NCBI GenBank assembly: GCA_017999075.1
Contig: JAGOBX010000233.1
Coordinates: 1 to 6,132 of the forward strand
Length of the DNA stretch: 6,132 bases
Direction of reading: 5' to 3'
Source of the DNA: JAGOBX01 sp017999075 [NCBI: Candidatus Babelota bacterium]
Lineage (GTDB): Bacteria; JAGOBX01
Shown: piece after piece, positions 1 to 5,744 of the stretch
Layout: every line of letters starts with the position of its first letter
Numbering within the stretch: the first letter of the stretch is position 1
Translations under genes and position numbers: made by a program
The notes under the pieces: model-generated
What the model was told of the DNA's origin: nothing
Seen by the model: only the letters and a program-made list of their open reading frames with translations
Database searches by the model: none

Positions 1-1060
1 AATATTTTTTTCCTTTTATCTGAAGGTCATCTACAATCTTTATTGCATTTGAAACTGAAGTTGGATTTGCATTATAACAATCGTCAATAATGGTTATTCC
101 TTTATGCTTTACTAATTTCAATCTTCTTCCTGAAGGCTGAAATTTTGATAATGCTGATTTAATTTGGCTTGATTTTATTTTAAAATGTTCTGCAATAGCG
201 CAGGTTATTAACAGGTTATAAACATTGTGGAAACCGAGTAAAGGCGAATTTATAAATTCATTTTTATACTTAACTCTGTACATCCCATTTATATTTTCAT
301 ATTTTTTGAAAGTAAAATCTGCATCTTTAGAAAACCCATATTTTATTTTTTTCATTTTAAATTTGCCCGCAGAATTTCGTATATATTCATTATCCCAATT
401 CAAAAATGCTGTTCCGTTTTCACTAAGATTTTTCAATAGTTCGCATTTGGCGTTAGCTATATTAGTCATTGACTTCAATCCTTCAAGATGGACAGGTTCA
501 ACATTAGTCAATACAGCTATATCAGGTTTAATAATTTTACTTAAATAATCGATTTCTCCCTTATGATTCATCCCTACTTCTGAAAGAAGTATTTCTGCAT
601 CATCAGTCAGTTTAAATACAGTCAAGGGAACGCCGATATGATTATTAAAACTTCCGGCATTGGTAACAACATTAAATTTTGTTTTTAATACGCAATTAAT
701 CATATCTTTTGTCGTTGTTTTTCCGCAGCTTCCTGTTACTGCTATTGTTATGATTTTAAATTTAGATTTATAAAATTCTGCTAATTTTCCCAAAAATAAA
801 ACAGTGTCTTTAACTATTATTTGCGGAATTTTAGCATTAATTTTATTATGGACAACTACAGCTCCAGCGCCTGATTTTACAGCAGTATTGACAAAATCAT
901 GACCATCAAAGTTTTCTCCTTTTATAGCCAAAAATAAATCGCCTTTTTCAACTTTTCTTGAATCCGTTTCTATTTTATTTATTTTTTGTTCTAACATTTC
1001 TGCAGGAATGTTTTTATACGCGCCTGATAATTCAGCAGCCTCTTTAAAAGTTAATTTCAT
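1..1060 (-). CDS. murF: MurF, UDP-MurNAc-tripeptide--D-alanyl-D-alanine ligase (C-terminus cut off by window edge)
   Basis: Cytoplasmic Mur ligase that adds D-Ala-D-Ala to UDP-MurNAc-tripeptide using ATP, the last step before the precursor moves to the membrane. I translated 353 codons without a break; the family is about 450-460 residues, so roughly 100 residues of the C-terminal domain are missing. Visible in order: the N-terminal UDP-substrate domain with TDSRKVEKGDLFLAIKG (residues 32-48), the P-loop TGSCGKTT (109-116, Lys114), the NAGSFNNHIGVPLT block (134-147), SEVGMNHKGEID (160-171), TNVEPVHLEG (185-194), and the IDDCYNANP motif (325-333) at the start of the C-terminal domain. The ATG at 1060 is supported by an AGGAGGT 10 nt upstream. 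It lies 26 nt downstream of murE on the same transcript. The cysteine in the P-loop (GSCGKTT) is a family-compatible variant of GSxGKTT. Identity is secure. Confidence 0.96.
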   Translation of the reverse strand, partial: MKLTFKEAAELSGAYKNIPAEMLEQKINKIETDSRKVEKGDLFLAIKGENFDGHDFVNTAVKSGAGAVVVHNKINAKIPQIIVKDTVLFLGKLAEFYKSKFKIITIAVTGSCGKTTTKDMINCVLKTKFNVVTNAGSFNNHIGVPLTVFKLTDDAEILLSEVGMNHKGEIDYLSKIIKPDIAVLTNVEPVHLEGLKSMTNIANAKCELLKNLSENGTAFLNWDNEYIRNSAGKFKMKKIKYGFSKDADFTFKKYENINGMYRVKYKNEFINSPLLGFHNVYNLLITCAIAEHFKIKSSQIKSALSKFQPSGRRLKLVKHKGITIIDDCYNANPTSVSNAIKIVDDLQIKGKKY

Positions 1061-1070
1061 CTCAAATGTT

Positions 1071-1077
1071 ACCTCCT
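1071..1077 (-). promoter_or_regulatory. Strong Shine-Dalgarno site of murF
   Basis: AGGAGGT on the minus strand, 10 nt before the murF ATG, inside the 26-nt murE-murF gap. It is the only strong ribosome binding site within the dcw genes here, since the upstream genes appear to rely on coupling or weak sites. It implies that murF can start translation independently of murE. Confidence 0.8.
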
Positions 1078-1086
1078 GCAAAATTT

Positions 1087-2568
1087 TTAATTTTTGAACG
1101 ATTTCTTTGTTTTAATAAATTTCATAGCAACTTTTTTATCATCAAACTCTATAGTTTTATTCCCTATTATCTGATAGTTTTCATGTCCTTTTCCGGCAAT
1201 TAAAACAATATCGTTTTTACTTGCAGAAATTATAGCTTTTTTTATTGCTTCCGTTCTGTTTTCAATAACACAATAATTATTATATCCCTTGCACCCTGTT
1301 TTTATTTCGTTTATTATATCAGTAGGTTTTTCGCTTCGAGGATTATCCGAAGTTATTATTGCATAATCACTTTTATCTACCGCGATTTTTCCCATCAACG
1401 GCCGTTTCAATCTGTCTCTGTCTCCGCCGCATCCAAACACTGTAATAAGTTTATTCCCTGATTTTAATTTCGTTAAAGCATTTAAAACATTTTCCAAAGC
1501 ATCAGGAGTGTGCGCATAATCAATAAATATATGAATTCCGTTTTTCCCTTTCACTTTATCCAAACGTCCTGGAACATTACAGAATTTATTGATCAGCTTT
1601 ACAAACACATTTTCTTCAATCCTCAAAAATTTTGATAATCCGAATACGGCTAAAATATTATATATATTGTGATGTCCTATTAATTTTGATTTTATTTCAA
1701 TAACTTTGTTTTTATATTTAATATGAAATTTATTTGCTGTCAATGAGCATTCTATAGGAATTCCTGTAATATCAGACTTATTATTTATTGAATAAGTTAT
1801 TATTTTTTTTCCAAAACAATTATCTATTATATTTTTAAAATATTTATCGTCGTTATTAACTATTGCGGTTCCGTTTTTTTTCATGTATTTAAACAGCATT
1901 GATTTAGCATTAATATAATCCTGCATAGTTTTATGATAATCAAGATGATCCTGAGTCAAATTAGTATATACAGCGCAGTCAATTTCCGATAAATCAAGGC
2001 GATTTTGTTTAATAGAATGCGAAGATATTTCCATCACTGCATATTCAGCTTTTCTGTCAACAGCTTCTTTAAATAATTTGTATAAAACAAATGGTCCTGG
2101 AGTTGTGTTATTTATTTTAAAAATTTTTTTTCCTATGTTAGCGTTTATAGTTCCGATCTGCAGACATTTTTTTCCTGAATTATTTATTATATATTTTAAC
2201 AATGTCGCAATCGTGGTTTTACCATTTGTTCCTGTAATCCCGATTATTGTTAATTTTTTTCCTGGATTTCCATAAAAATTTTGACATAATTTAATAATTG
2301 TATCTGTTATATTTTCTTTATCAGGAACTCTTAAATATATTATATTATCGTAATATTTTTCAAGTTCATAACTATGAATAACCGCTTTGGCGCCGAGCTT
2401 TATCGCCTGGCAAATAAAATTATGCGAATCAATTTTTTCACCTTTTTTTGCAACAAATAAAAATTTTTGTTTAACCTCAGCAGTATTGTCGGTAATTCCG
2501 GTTATGTCTTCATTTACATAATTTTTTTTTATAAAATCAATATTTTTTATTAGTTCACTTATTTTCAT
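1087..2568 (-). CDS. murE: MurE, UDP-MurNAc-L-Ala-D-Glu--meso-DAP ligase
   Basis: Cytoplasmic Mur ligase that attaches the third amino acid of the peptidoglycan stem peptide. The 493 residues match the usual length. Motifs seen: P-loop GITGTNGKTT (110-119, Lys117), NTTPGPF (154-160), MEISSHS (179-185), TNLTQDHLDYH (202-212), the AKSMLF segment (221-226) where the carbamylated lysine is expected, GHHNIYN (298-304), GRLDKV (334-339), DYAHTPDALENVL (350-362), GCGGDRDRLKRPLM (379-392), DNPRSEKP (408-415) and AGKGHENYQ (458-466). DNPR is the signature of meso-DAP-adding enzymes, as opposed to lysine-adding ones. The start is fixed by the TAATG overlap with the upstream ftsL-like stop, which suggests coupled translation. 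One oddity is that the usual N-terminal D-S-R uridine-contact motif reads D27-N28-T29. MurF follows on the same strand. Identity is secure; the DAP assignment is inferred from the motif. Confidence 0.97.
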   Translation of the reverse strand: MKISELIKNIDFIKKNYVNEDITGITDNTAEVKQKFLFVAKKGEKIDSHNFICQAIKLGAKAVIHSYELEKYYDNIIYLRVPDKENITDTIIKLCQNFYGNPGKKLTIIGITGTNGKTTIATLLKYIINNSGKKCLQIGTINANIGKKIFKINNTTPGPFVLYKLFKEAVDRKAEYAVMEISSHSIKQNRLDLSEIDCAVYTNLTQDHLDYHKTMQDYINAKSMLFKYMKKNGTAIVNNDDKYFKNIIDNCFGKKIITYSINNKSDITGIPIECSLTANKFHIKYKNKVIEIKSKLIGHHNIYNILAVFGLSKFLRIEENVFVKLINKFCNVPGRLDKVKGKNGIHIFIDYAHTPDALENVLNALTKLKSGNKLITVFGCGGDRDRLKRPLMGKIAVDKSDYAIITSDNPRSEKPTDIINEIKTGCKGYNNYCVIENRTEAIKKAIISASKNDIVLIAGKGHENYQIIGNKTIEFDDKKVAMKFIKTKKSFKN

Positions 2569-2933
2569 TATTTCACTTTTATAACAATTACTTTTTTATT
2601 TCTATTTTCTTCAAGCCCCATTTTATTTAATGCCAGTTCTTTTATTCTACCGGGATTCTCGAGTTCTACTTTTTCTATAAGAATTCTTTTTTTTTCGTTA
2701 TCAAGAGCAATTTTTTTATCCTGAAGCCGTTTAATCTGAGCTTTCAGATTTATAAATTGTTCTTCCTGAAAAGACATATATCCTATTAAAACAAATAATA
2801 TTACTGCCATAAGTATAAAACTTGAATACATTTTCCAATCGTTTTTCCATCCGCTTATAAATCCTGAATATACTGATTCAACATTTTTTCTGATATTTTT
2901 CAGATTGTTTTTTTTTTTCTTAATTTTATTCAT
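2568..2933 (-). CDS. ftsL: FtsL-like cell division protein
   Basis: A 121-residue single-pass membrane protein. It has a very basic cytoplasmic N-terminus (KIKKKKNNLKNIRKN, residues 3-17), one hydrophobic segment (about 37-54, within SSFILMAVILFVLIGYM) and then a charged heptad-like stretch (about 55-92) typical of a coiled coil. It ends with NPGRIKELALNKMGL (93-107), which resembles the P-x-R-I-E-x-x-A-x-x-x-L-G-(M/L) element of FtsL/DivIC proteins. FtsL forms a periplasmic complex with FtsB/DivIC and FtsQ/DivIB and activates the FtsW-FtsI synthase. Its position directly after rsmH (1-nt gap, TAACATG) is the canonical ftsL slot. No Shine-Dalgarno is visible, so translation is probably coupled to rsmH; its own stop overlaps the murE start. 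The family has weak sequence conservation, so the call rests on topology, the short C-terminal motif and position. Confidence 0.82.
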   Translation of the reverse strand: MNKIKKKKNNLKNIRKNVESVYSGFISGWKNDWKMYSSFILMAVILFVLIGYMSFQEEQFINLKAQIKRLQDKKIALDNEKKRILIEKVELENPGRIKELALNKMGLEENRNKKVIVIKVK

Positions 2934-2934
2934 G

Positions 2935-3888
2935 TTATTTTATAGTATGACTGTTCATATTTCCGGTTTTTTCTAAAACTCTTAATTTTGCGCTTCTGCT
3001 TCTGATATTTAAATTTAATTCGTCATCGTCAGGGTCAATAGGTTTCCTGGTTAATATTGAAAATTCAGATTTATAGTTCAAATTATCAGGAGCAAGATGT
3101 TCATTGTTGACAAGGTATTTAAAAGTATTTTTTACAATCCTGTCTTCTAAAGAATGAAACGATACCACTGCCAGCCTTCCGCCCGGTTTTAACGAATAAG
3201 CTGCTGTTCTTAATGTTTCATCAAAATTTTCTAATTCATTGTTAACTGCTATTCTCAATGCTTGAAATGATCTGGTTGCCGGATGAACTCTGTTAGAATT
3301 AAATTTTTTTGGTTTTGGTATTGATTTCAATATTATTTCAGCAAGTTCCGAAGTTGTGGTTATTGGTTTGTTTTTTCTGAAATCAACAATATTTTTAGTT
3401 ATTCTTCGTGAAAATTTTTCTTCTCCATATTTATAAATTATATCTGCAATCTGAGTCTCAGAATAATTATTTATTATTTCATATGCCGATAAAGATTGGG
3501 TTCTGTCAAGACGCATATCTAATTTAGAATTAAATCTAAAACTGAATCCACGGTCAGGAGTATCAAGATGAACTGAACTTATTCCTAAATCAAATATGAA
3601 ATAATCTATTAAATTGTATAATTTATTTTCTTCAATAATTTTATCAATTTTATTGTAATCGGAATTCACATATTTTACATTGTTAAAATTATGCAATGTC
3701 TTTTTTGCAATATTTATCATTTCTATATCTTTATCCATACCGTAATAAACTATTTTTTCATTTTTTTCCAGTAAAGATAATGCATATCCGCCTGCTCCAA
3801 GAGTAGCATCAAAAATTATTCCGCCATCTTTAACATGCGAAAATTCAATTATTTTCTGTAATAAAACCGGTATATGCAGACTCGGCAT
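2935..3888 (-). CDS. rsmH: RsmH (MraW), 16S rRNA (cytosine-1402-N4)-methyltransferase
   Basis: SAM-dependent enzyme that N4-methylates C1402 in the decoding centre of 16S rRNA. The 317 residues match the family. Visible motifs: HIPVLL (5-10) at the N-terminus, SAM-binding DATLGAGGYALSLL (27-40), FDLGISSVHLDTPDRGFSF (99-117), LDMRLD (123-128), GEEKFSRRI (155-163), HPATRSFQALRIAVNNEL (202-219), GGRLAVVSFHSLEDR (236-250) and C-terminal RSRSAKLR (296-303). The ATG at 3888 places HIPVLL at the usual distance from the start, although no clear Shine-Dalgarno precedes it. The cysteine-containing stretch often found between the SFHSLEDR block and the C-terminus has no cysteines here. It lies 66 nt after mraZ and 1 nt before the ftsL-like gene, the standard dcw order. 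Identity is secure. Confidence 0.97.
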   Translation of the reverse strand: MPSLHIPVLLQKIIEFSHVKDGGIIFDATLGAGGYALSLLEKNEKIVYYGMDKDIEMINIAKKTLHNFNNVKYVNSDYNKIDKIIEENKLYNLIDYFIFDLGISSVHLDTPDRGFSFRFNSKLDMRLDRTQSLSAYEIINNYSETQIADIIYKYGEEKFSRRITKNIVDFRKNKPITTTSELAEIILKSIPKPKKFNSNRVHPATRSFQALRIAVNNELENFDETLRTAAYSLKPGGRLAVVSFHSLEDRIVKNTFKYLVNNEHLAPDNLNYKSEFSILTRKPIDPDDDELNLNIRSRSAKLRVLEKTGNMNSHTIK

Positions 3889-3954
3889 ATATTTACCAAA
3901 CTATTATATTAAATTTTTAAAACCAACCAAAAAAGATTTATCAATAAAAATAAC

Positions 3955-4398
3955 TTACATTTCTTCAAGCAAATCTTCTATATTTTCAAATGATTCTGTC
4001 TCATTTTCCCAATTTGATTTATTCCATAATTCAATTCTATCGCCTGCCCCAACCACTATAAGTACCTTTTCAATGTCCACCATTCTCAATAAATTCTGCG
4101 GCAATAATAACCTGCCGTGATTATCAATAACTCGCTTCACTGCAGATGATGTTAAAACTCGTTTTAGTTTTCTTATCGCCTTTTTTTCTATGCCATCTTT
4201 TAAATTCAGTTGCTGCCCGCAAAATTTTCTGTATCTGTCTTCTGTAAATACGTACAGACATCCGTCAAGTCCTTTGGTTATAACTAAAAGTTTTCCTTTA
4301 AGAATATTTCTATATTCCGCCGGAAACGAAAATCTGTTTTTATCATCTATGGCAACTTCATAATTGCCTAAAAAATCATCTGAAAACAAATTATCCAT
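3955..4398 (-). CDS. mraZ: MraZ, dcw operon transcriptional repressor
   Basis: DNA-binding protein with two SpoVT-AbrB-type repeats that assembles into a ring and represses the dcw operon. With the ATG at 4398 it has 147 residues, close to the family norm. Both half motifs are visible: IDDKNRFSFPAEYR (17-30, with the usual DxKGR glycine replaced by Asn21) and IDNHGRLLLPQNLL (91-104, DxxGRxxxP intact). The open frame extends upstream through an ATG at 4416 (153 aa) to a GTG at 4446 (163 aa). I reject the GTG because that codon is itself the first operator repeat and lies at or before the predicted transcription start. The ATG at 4398 has an AAGAAG a few bases upstream; the ATG at 4416 stays possible with GGGG 4 nt before it. 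First gene of the operon and probably autoregulated. Confidence 0.95.
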   Translation of the reverse strand: MDNLFSDDFLGNYEVAIDDKNRFSFPAEYRNILKGKLLVITKGLDGCLYVFTEDRYRKFCGQQLNLKDGIEKKAIRKLKRVLTSSAVKRVIDNHGRLLLPQNLLRMVDIEKVLIVVGAGDRIELWNKSNWENETESFENIEDLLEEM

Positions 4399-4410
4399 TT
4401 TATCTTCTTT

Positions 4411-4446
4411 TTCCATTGTTCCCCACAATATCCCACTTTGCTCCAC
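4411..4446 (-). promoter_or_regulatory. MraZ operator: four direct repeats with 10-bp period
   Basis: On the minus strand the hexamers GTGGAG (4446-4441), GTGGGA (4436-4431), GTGGGG (4426-4421) and a weaker ATGGAA (4416-4411) begin exactly 10 bp apart. Known MraZ boxes are direct TGGG-type repeats with 5-nt spacers in E. coli and AAAGTG-type repeats in mycoplasmas; the second repeat here reads AAAGTGGGA and fits both. The array starts right after the -10 hexamer and spans the predicted start of transcription, so a bound MraZ ring would block RNA polymerase. The fourth repeat overlaps the candidate ATG at 4416. MraZ as the binding protein is inferred from family knowledge and position. Confidence 0.82.
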
Positions 4447-4447
4447 A

Positions 4448-4475
4448 ATTTTAAAATTTAATTATATTTTGTCAA
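4448..4475 (-). promoter_or_regulatory. Sigma-70 type promoter of the mraZ-dcw operon
   Basis: Minus-strand -35 TTGACA (4475-4470, perfect consensus), a 16-bp spacer and -10 TAAAAT (4453-4448, five of six). Transcription should begin near 4441, inside the first MraZ repeat, giving a leader of about 43 nt to the preferred mraZ start. No other promoter is evident further down the gene row as far as murF, consistent with one operon. Confidence 0.75.
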
Positions 4476-4504
4476 TAGATTTTTTTATTTAATTTTTGGT
4501 GAGG

Positions 4505-4683
4505 TTATAACCTGAATTTCTTTATATATTTGTAACTATGTGGAAAAAGGCTGAAAATACAGGCAAAACAATAAAATTCATAATTGTAATTTGATTATAT
4601 TATAATTGTGTTTTTTTCAAAAACACAATATTTTCAGGATTTTTTTAATATAGTCATTGAAAAACCGGAAATTCAGGTTATAA
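4505..4683. repeat. Nested inverted repeat, 179 bp (MITE-like element or structured RNA)
   Basis: Two perfect 16-bp arms face each other: TTATAACCTGAATTTC at 4505-4520 and its reverse complement at 4668-4683. Inside, in matching order, are ACTAT/ATAGT (4535-4539 / 4650-4654), CTGAAAAT/ATTTTCAG (4551-4558 / 4630-4637) and a perfect 11-bp hairpin ATTGTGTTTTT / AAAAACACAAT (4605-4615 / 4619-4629) with a 3-nt loop. The unpaired spacers on the two sides are nearly equal (14 and 13 nt, then 11 and 12 nt), so the whole can fold as one long stem with a 46-nt one-sided bulge. No transposase is inside and I see no clear target duplication. It fills most of the gap between the mraZ promoter and the 80-codon gene. 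It does not look like a classic terminator, because no T-run directly follows the hairpin on either strand. Confidence 0.5.
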
Positions 4684-4799
4684 ATATGATGGTATTCAAA
4701 AATTAAAGAAAATCTTAAAAACACTGCTTGAGTCAAATTACAATTTTGAAATATCGCCGAGTATATCGGAACTGTTTCCAAAATATATTTATATATTTT

Positions 4800-5042
4800 T
4801 TAAATCCCAAATATATAAGCAATTCTATTGAATTGATAAGCCAATTTTTTTTTAATTTCATTTAATAATAACATAATATCTGATGTGAAGGTTGAAACAT
4901 ATGAAAATTGATTAGAGAAAAAAAAATTATTATTTAAATAATTCTCCTGACTTGAAAAAATATTATTATAAGATTTATGAGCTGACACTTTTTTATAAAA
5001 GTGATTAGGATTTATTCTTGGCTGAGATTTACAGCTTTTCAT
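4800..5042 (-). CDS. Hypothetical small protein, 80 aa
   Basis: I do not recognise this product. The frame is open further upstream, but the ATG at 5042 is chosen because GGGAGGAGG sits 8 nt before it, one of the strongest ribosome binding sites in the window. An extended -10 promoter lies about 70 nt upstream. The 80 residues begin MKSCKSQPRINPNHFYKK. They are rich in Asn, Ser, Phe and Tyr, with NNNFFFSNQF about residues 43-52, then a mildly amphipathic segment DIMLLLNEIKKKLAYQFNRI (58-77). There is no signal peptide and no convincing transmembrane helix. It is an orphan pointing toward mraZ, about 325 nt before the dcw promoter. The expression signals argue for a real gene, but the low-complexity AT-rich composition argues for caution; the leader could also serve a small RNA. 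Confidence 0.5.
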   Translation of the reverse strand: MKSCKSQPRINPNHFYKKVSAHKSYNNIFSSQENYLNNNFFFSNQFSYVSTFTSDIMLLLNEIKKKLAYQFNRIAYIFGI

Positions 5043-5050
5043 AACCGTCG

Positions 5051-5059
5051 CCTCCTCCC
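5051..5059 (-). promoter_or_regulatory. Strong Shine-Dalgarno site of the 80-codon gene
   Basis: GGGAGGAGG on the minus strand, 8 nt before the ATG at 5042. It is a G-rich block in very AT-rich DNA and decides the start codon over the upstream in-frame ATG at 5126, which lies at the promoter's -10 region and so would not be transcribed. Confidence 0.65.
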
Positions 5060-5114
5060 AAAATAAATATTTACTAAATAAAAAACTGTATATCTTTTTA
5101 ATCCCTATATTTAT

Positions 5115-5143
5115 AATATAACACAAAAATTGCCTAAAATCAA
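5115..5143 (-). promoter_or_regulatory. Extended -10 promoter for the 80-codon gene
   Basis: Minus-strand -35 TTGATT (5143-5138), 17-bp spacer, -10 TATATT (5120-5115) preceded by TGT, an extended -10 arrangement. The start of transcription would be near 5108, leaving a leader of about 65 nt before the ATG at 5042. AT-rich DNA produces -10-like hexamers by chance, but the joint match of -35, spacing, TGn and the downstream strong ribosome site is better than background. Confidence 0.55.
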
Positions 5144-5160
5144 GTTTTATAACAAAAAAA

Positions 5161-5202
5161 TAGTGAAAAGTAATAAAATTATGGCATCATAATATTTCAC
5201 TA
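5161..5202. repeat. Short inverted repeat TAGTGAAA ... TTTCACTA
   Basis: Perfect 8-bp arms at 5161-5168 and 5195-5202, with a second inner hairpin ATTATG-GCAT-CATAAT (5178-5193). The right arm runs into CACTAGTG, itself a palindrome (5198-5205). It lies between the promoter of the leftward 80-codon gene and the rightward broken frame, so it could be an operator, the foot of a mobile element (TAGTGTCC from 5201 looks like an insertion-sequence end), or chance. No partner end is found in the window. Confidence 0.4.
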
Positions 5203-5223
5203 GTGTCCAATAAAACATAAAAA

Positions 5224-5252
5224 TTGTAAAAGGCTTTGCCTTGCAGTAAAAT
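5224..5252 (+). promoter_or_regulatory. Possible promoter of the broken plus-strand gene
   Basis: TTGTAA (5224-5229), a 17-bp spacer and TAAAAT (5247-5252). The -35 matches four of six positions and the -10 five of six. It points at the ATG at 5286. The leader can fold: TATAGG/CCTATA (5252-5257 / 5271-5276), and GGCTTTGC (5232-5239, inside the promoter spacer) is complementary to GCAAAGCC (5288-5295) at the start codon. The latter would form only in RNA reading in from upstream. Confidence 0.3.
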
Positions 5253-5285
5253 ATAGGAATTGACTAAAAGCCTATAAAATACAGG

Positions 5286-5600
5286 ATGCAAAGCCAAGTG
5301 CATAATAATACAATGTTGTTTGACAGTATAAAAAAATATAAAGGAAATACTGACGATAAGAAAATAAAAGTTTTATCGCTTTTCAGGGAAGTGATTGAAA
5401 AATTAGATGAATGGGATGCTTATTATGATGACTGCGAGTAGAAAGATTTTAAAAAAAACAGAAATCTGCTTGAAGACATTGGTTCATACAGAAACGATGA
5501 AATATCATTTAACAACAAGGACGCATTCATTACTGAAAATTGCCTGCTTTTCCTGATATCTTCAAAATTATTGATTGTTTTTTGGTTCGTGTTTGTTTGA
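5286..5600 (+). pseudogene. Degraded reading frame with internal TAG, unidentified product
   Basis: From the ATG at 5286 the plus frame reads 51 codons with protein-like composition (SIKKYKGNTDDKKIKVLSLF at residues 14-33, then EVIEKLDEWDAYYDDCE to 51) and meets TAG at 5439-5441. It continues in the same frame (KDFKKNRNLLEDIGSYRND, then SFNNKDAFITENC) until TGA at 5598-5600. Charged, helix-friendly residues on both sides of the TAG suggest one former gene with a nonsense mutation. The last 15 or so codons (LIVFWFVFV) look like non-coding drift, so a 3' truncation is likely. I cannot name the family. The IS-like TAGTGTCC at 5201 and a start-codon-masking stem would fit a dead transposase N-terminus, but I see no DDE motif. 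No good ribosome binding site precedes the ATG. Confidence 0.38.
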
Positions 5601-5696
5601 GGCCGTCCGTTTAATAAAAATAAAAAATATTAATTCCGGAAATTTAGGGGAATTCGCGATTAATTGAAAATATGATCCGGATTTTTTAATATAAAA

Positions 5697-5744
5697 TTTA
5701 AGTTGACTAATTACATATATAGATATATATTTAGTCAATTTAAA
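5697..5744. promoter_or_regulatory. 48-bp palindrome enclosing the ATPase promoter (candidate operator)
   Basis: TTTAAGTTGACTAA (5697-5710) faces TTAGTCAATTTAAA (5731-5744), complementary over 14 bp with one G-T mismatch. The 20-bp centre is itself near-palindromic (ATATAT-AG-ATATAT). The left arm contains the -35 of the rightward promoter and the right arm overlaps the end of the -10 and the expected transcription start. A dimeric repressor bound to both arms would therefore silence the ATPase gene. Because of the symmetry a leftward promoter also exists (TTGACT 5738-5733, 17 bp, TGTAAT), although nothing intact lies on that side. As RNA, only the right arm would be in the transcript, so DNA binding is more likely than an mRNA hairpin. 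Confidence 0.5.
5703..5731 (+). promoter_or_regulatory. Promoter of the ATPase gene
   Basis: TTGACT (5703-5708, five of six), a 17-bp spacer and TATATT (5726-5731, five of six). Transcription would begin around 5738, leaving a leader of about 20 nt with GGTGG 5 nt before the ATG at 5761. Confidence 0.6.

Noticed and set aside
225-548. Plus-strand open frame of 107 codons
   Set aside because: Lies wholly antisense to murF, whose motifs are intact on the minus strand; no ribosome site and an AT-driven hydrophobic composition.
2078-2275. Plus-strand open frame of 65 codons
   Set aside because: Antisense to the murE P-loop region; a shadow of the real gene.
4399-4446. Longer mraZ starting at GTG 4446
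   Set aside because: The GTG is the first operator repeat and lies at or before the predicted transcription start; the family length fits the ATG at 4398 better.
4605-4629. 11-bp hairpin as a rho-independent terminator
   Set aside because: The stem is strong for AT pairs but no T-run directly follows on either strand; it is better explained as the tip of the larger nested inverted repeat.
5636-5690. CCGGA ... TCCGG followed by TTTTTT as a terminator
   Set aside because: Only about 6 bp of stem around a loop of more than 30 nt; too weak to call.
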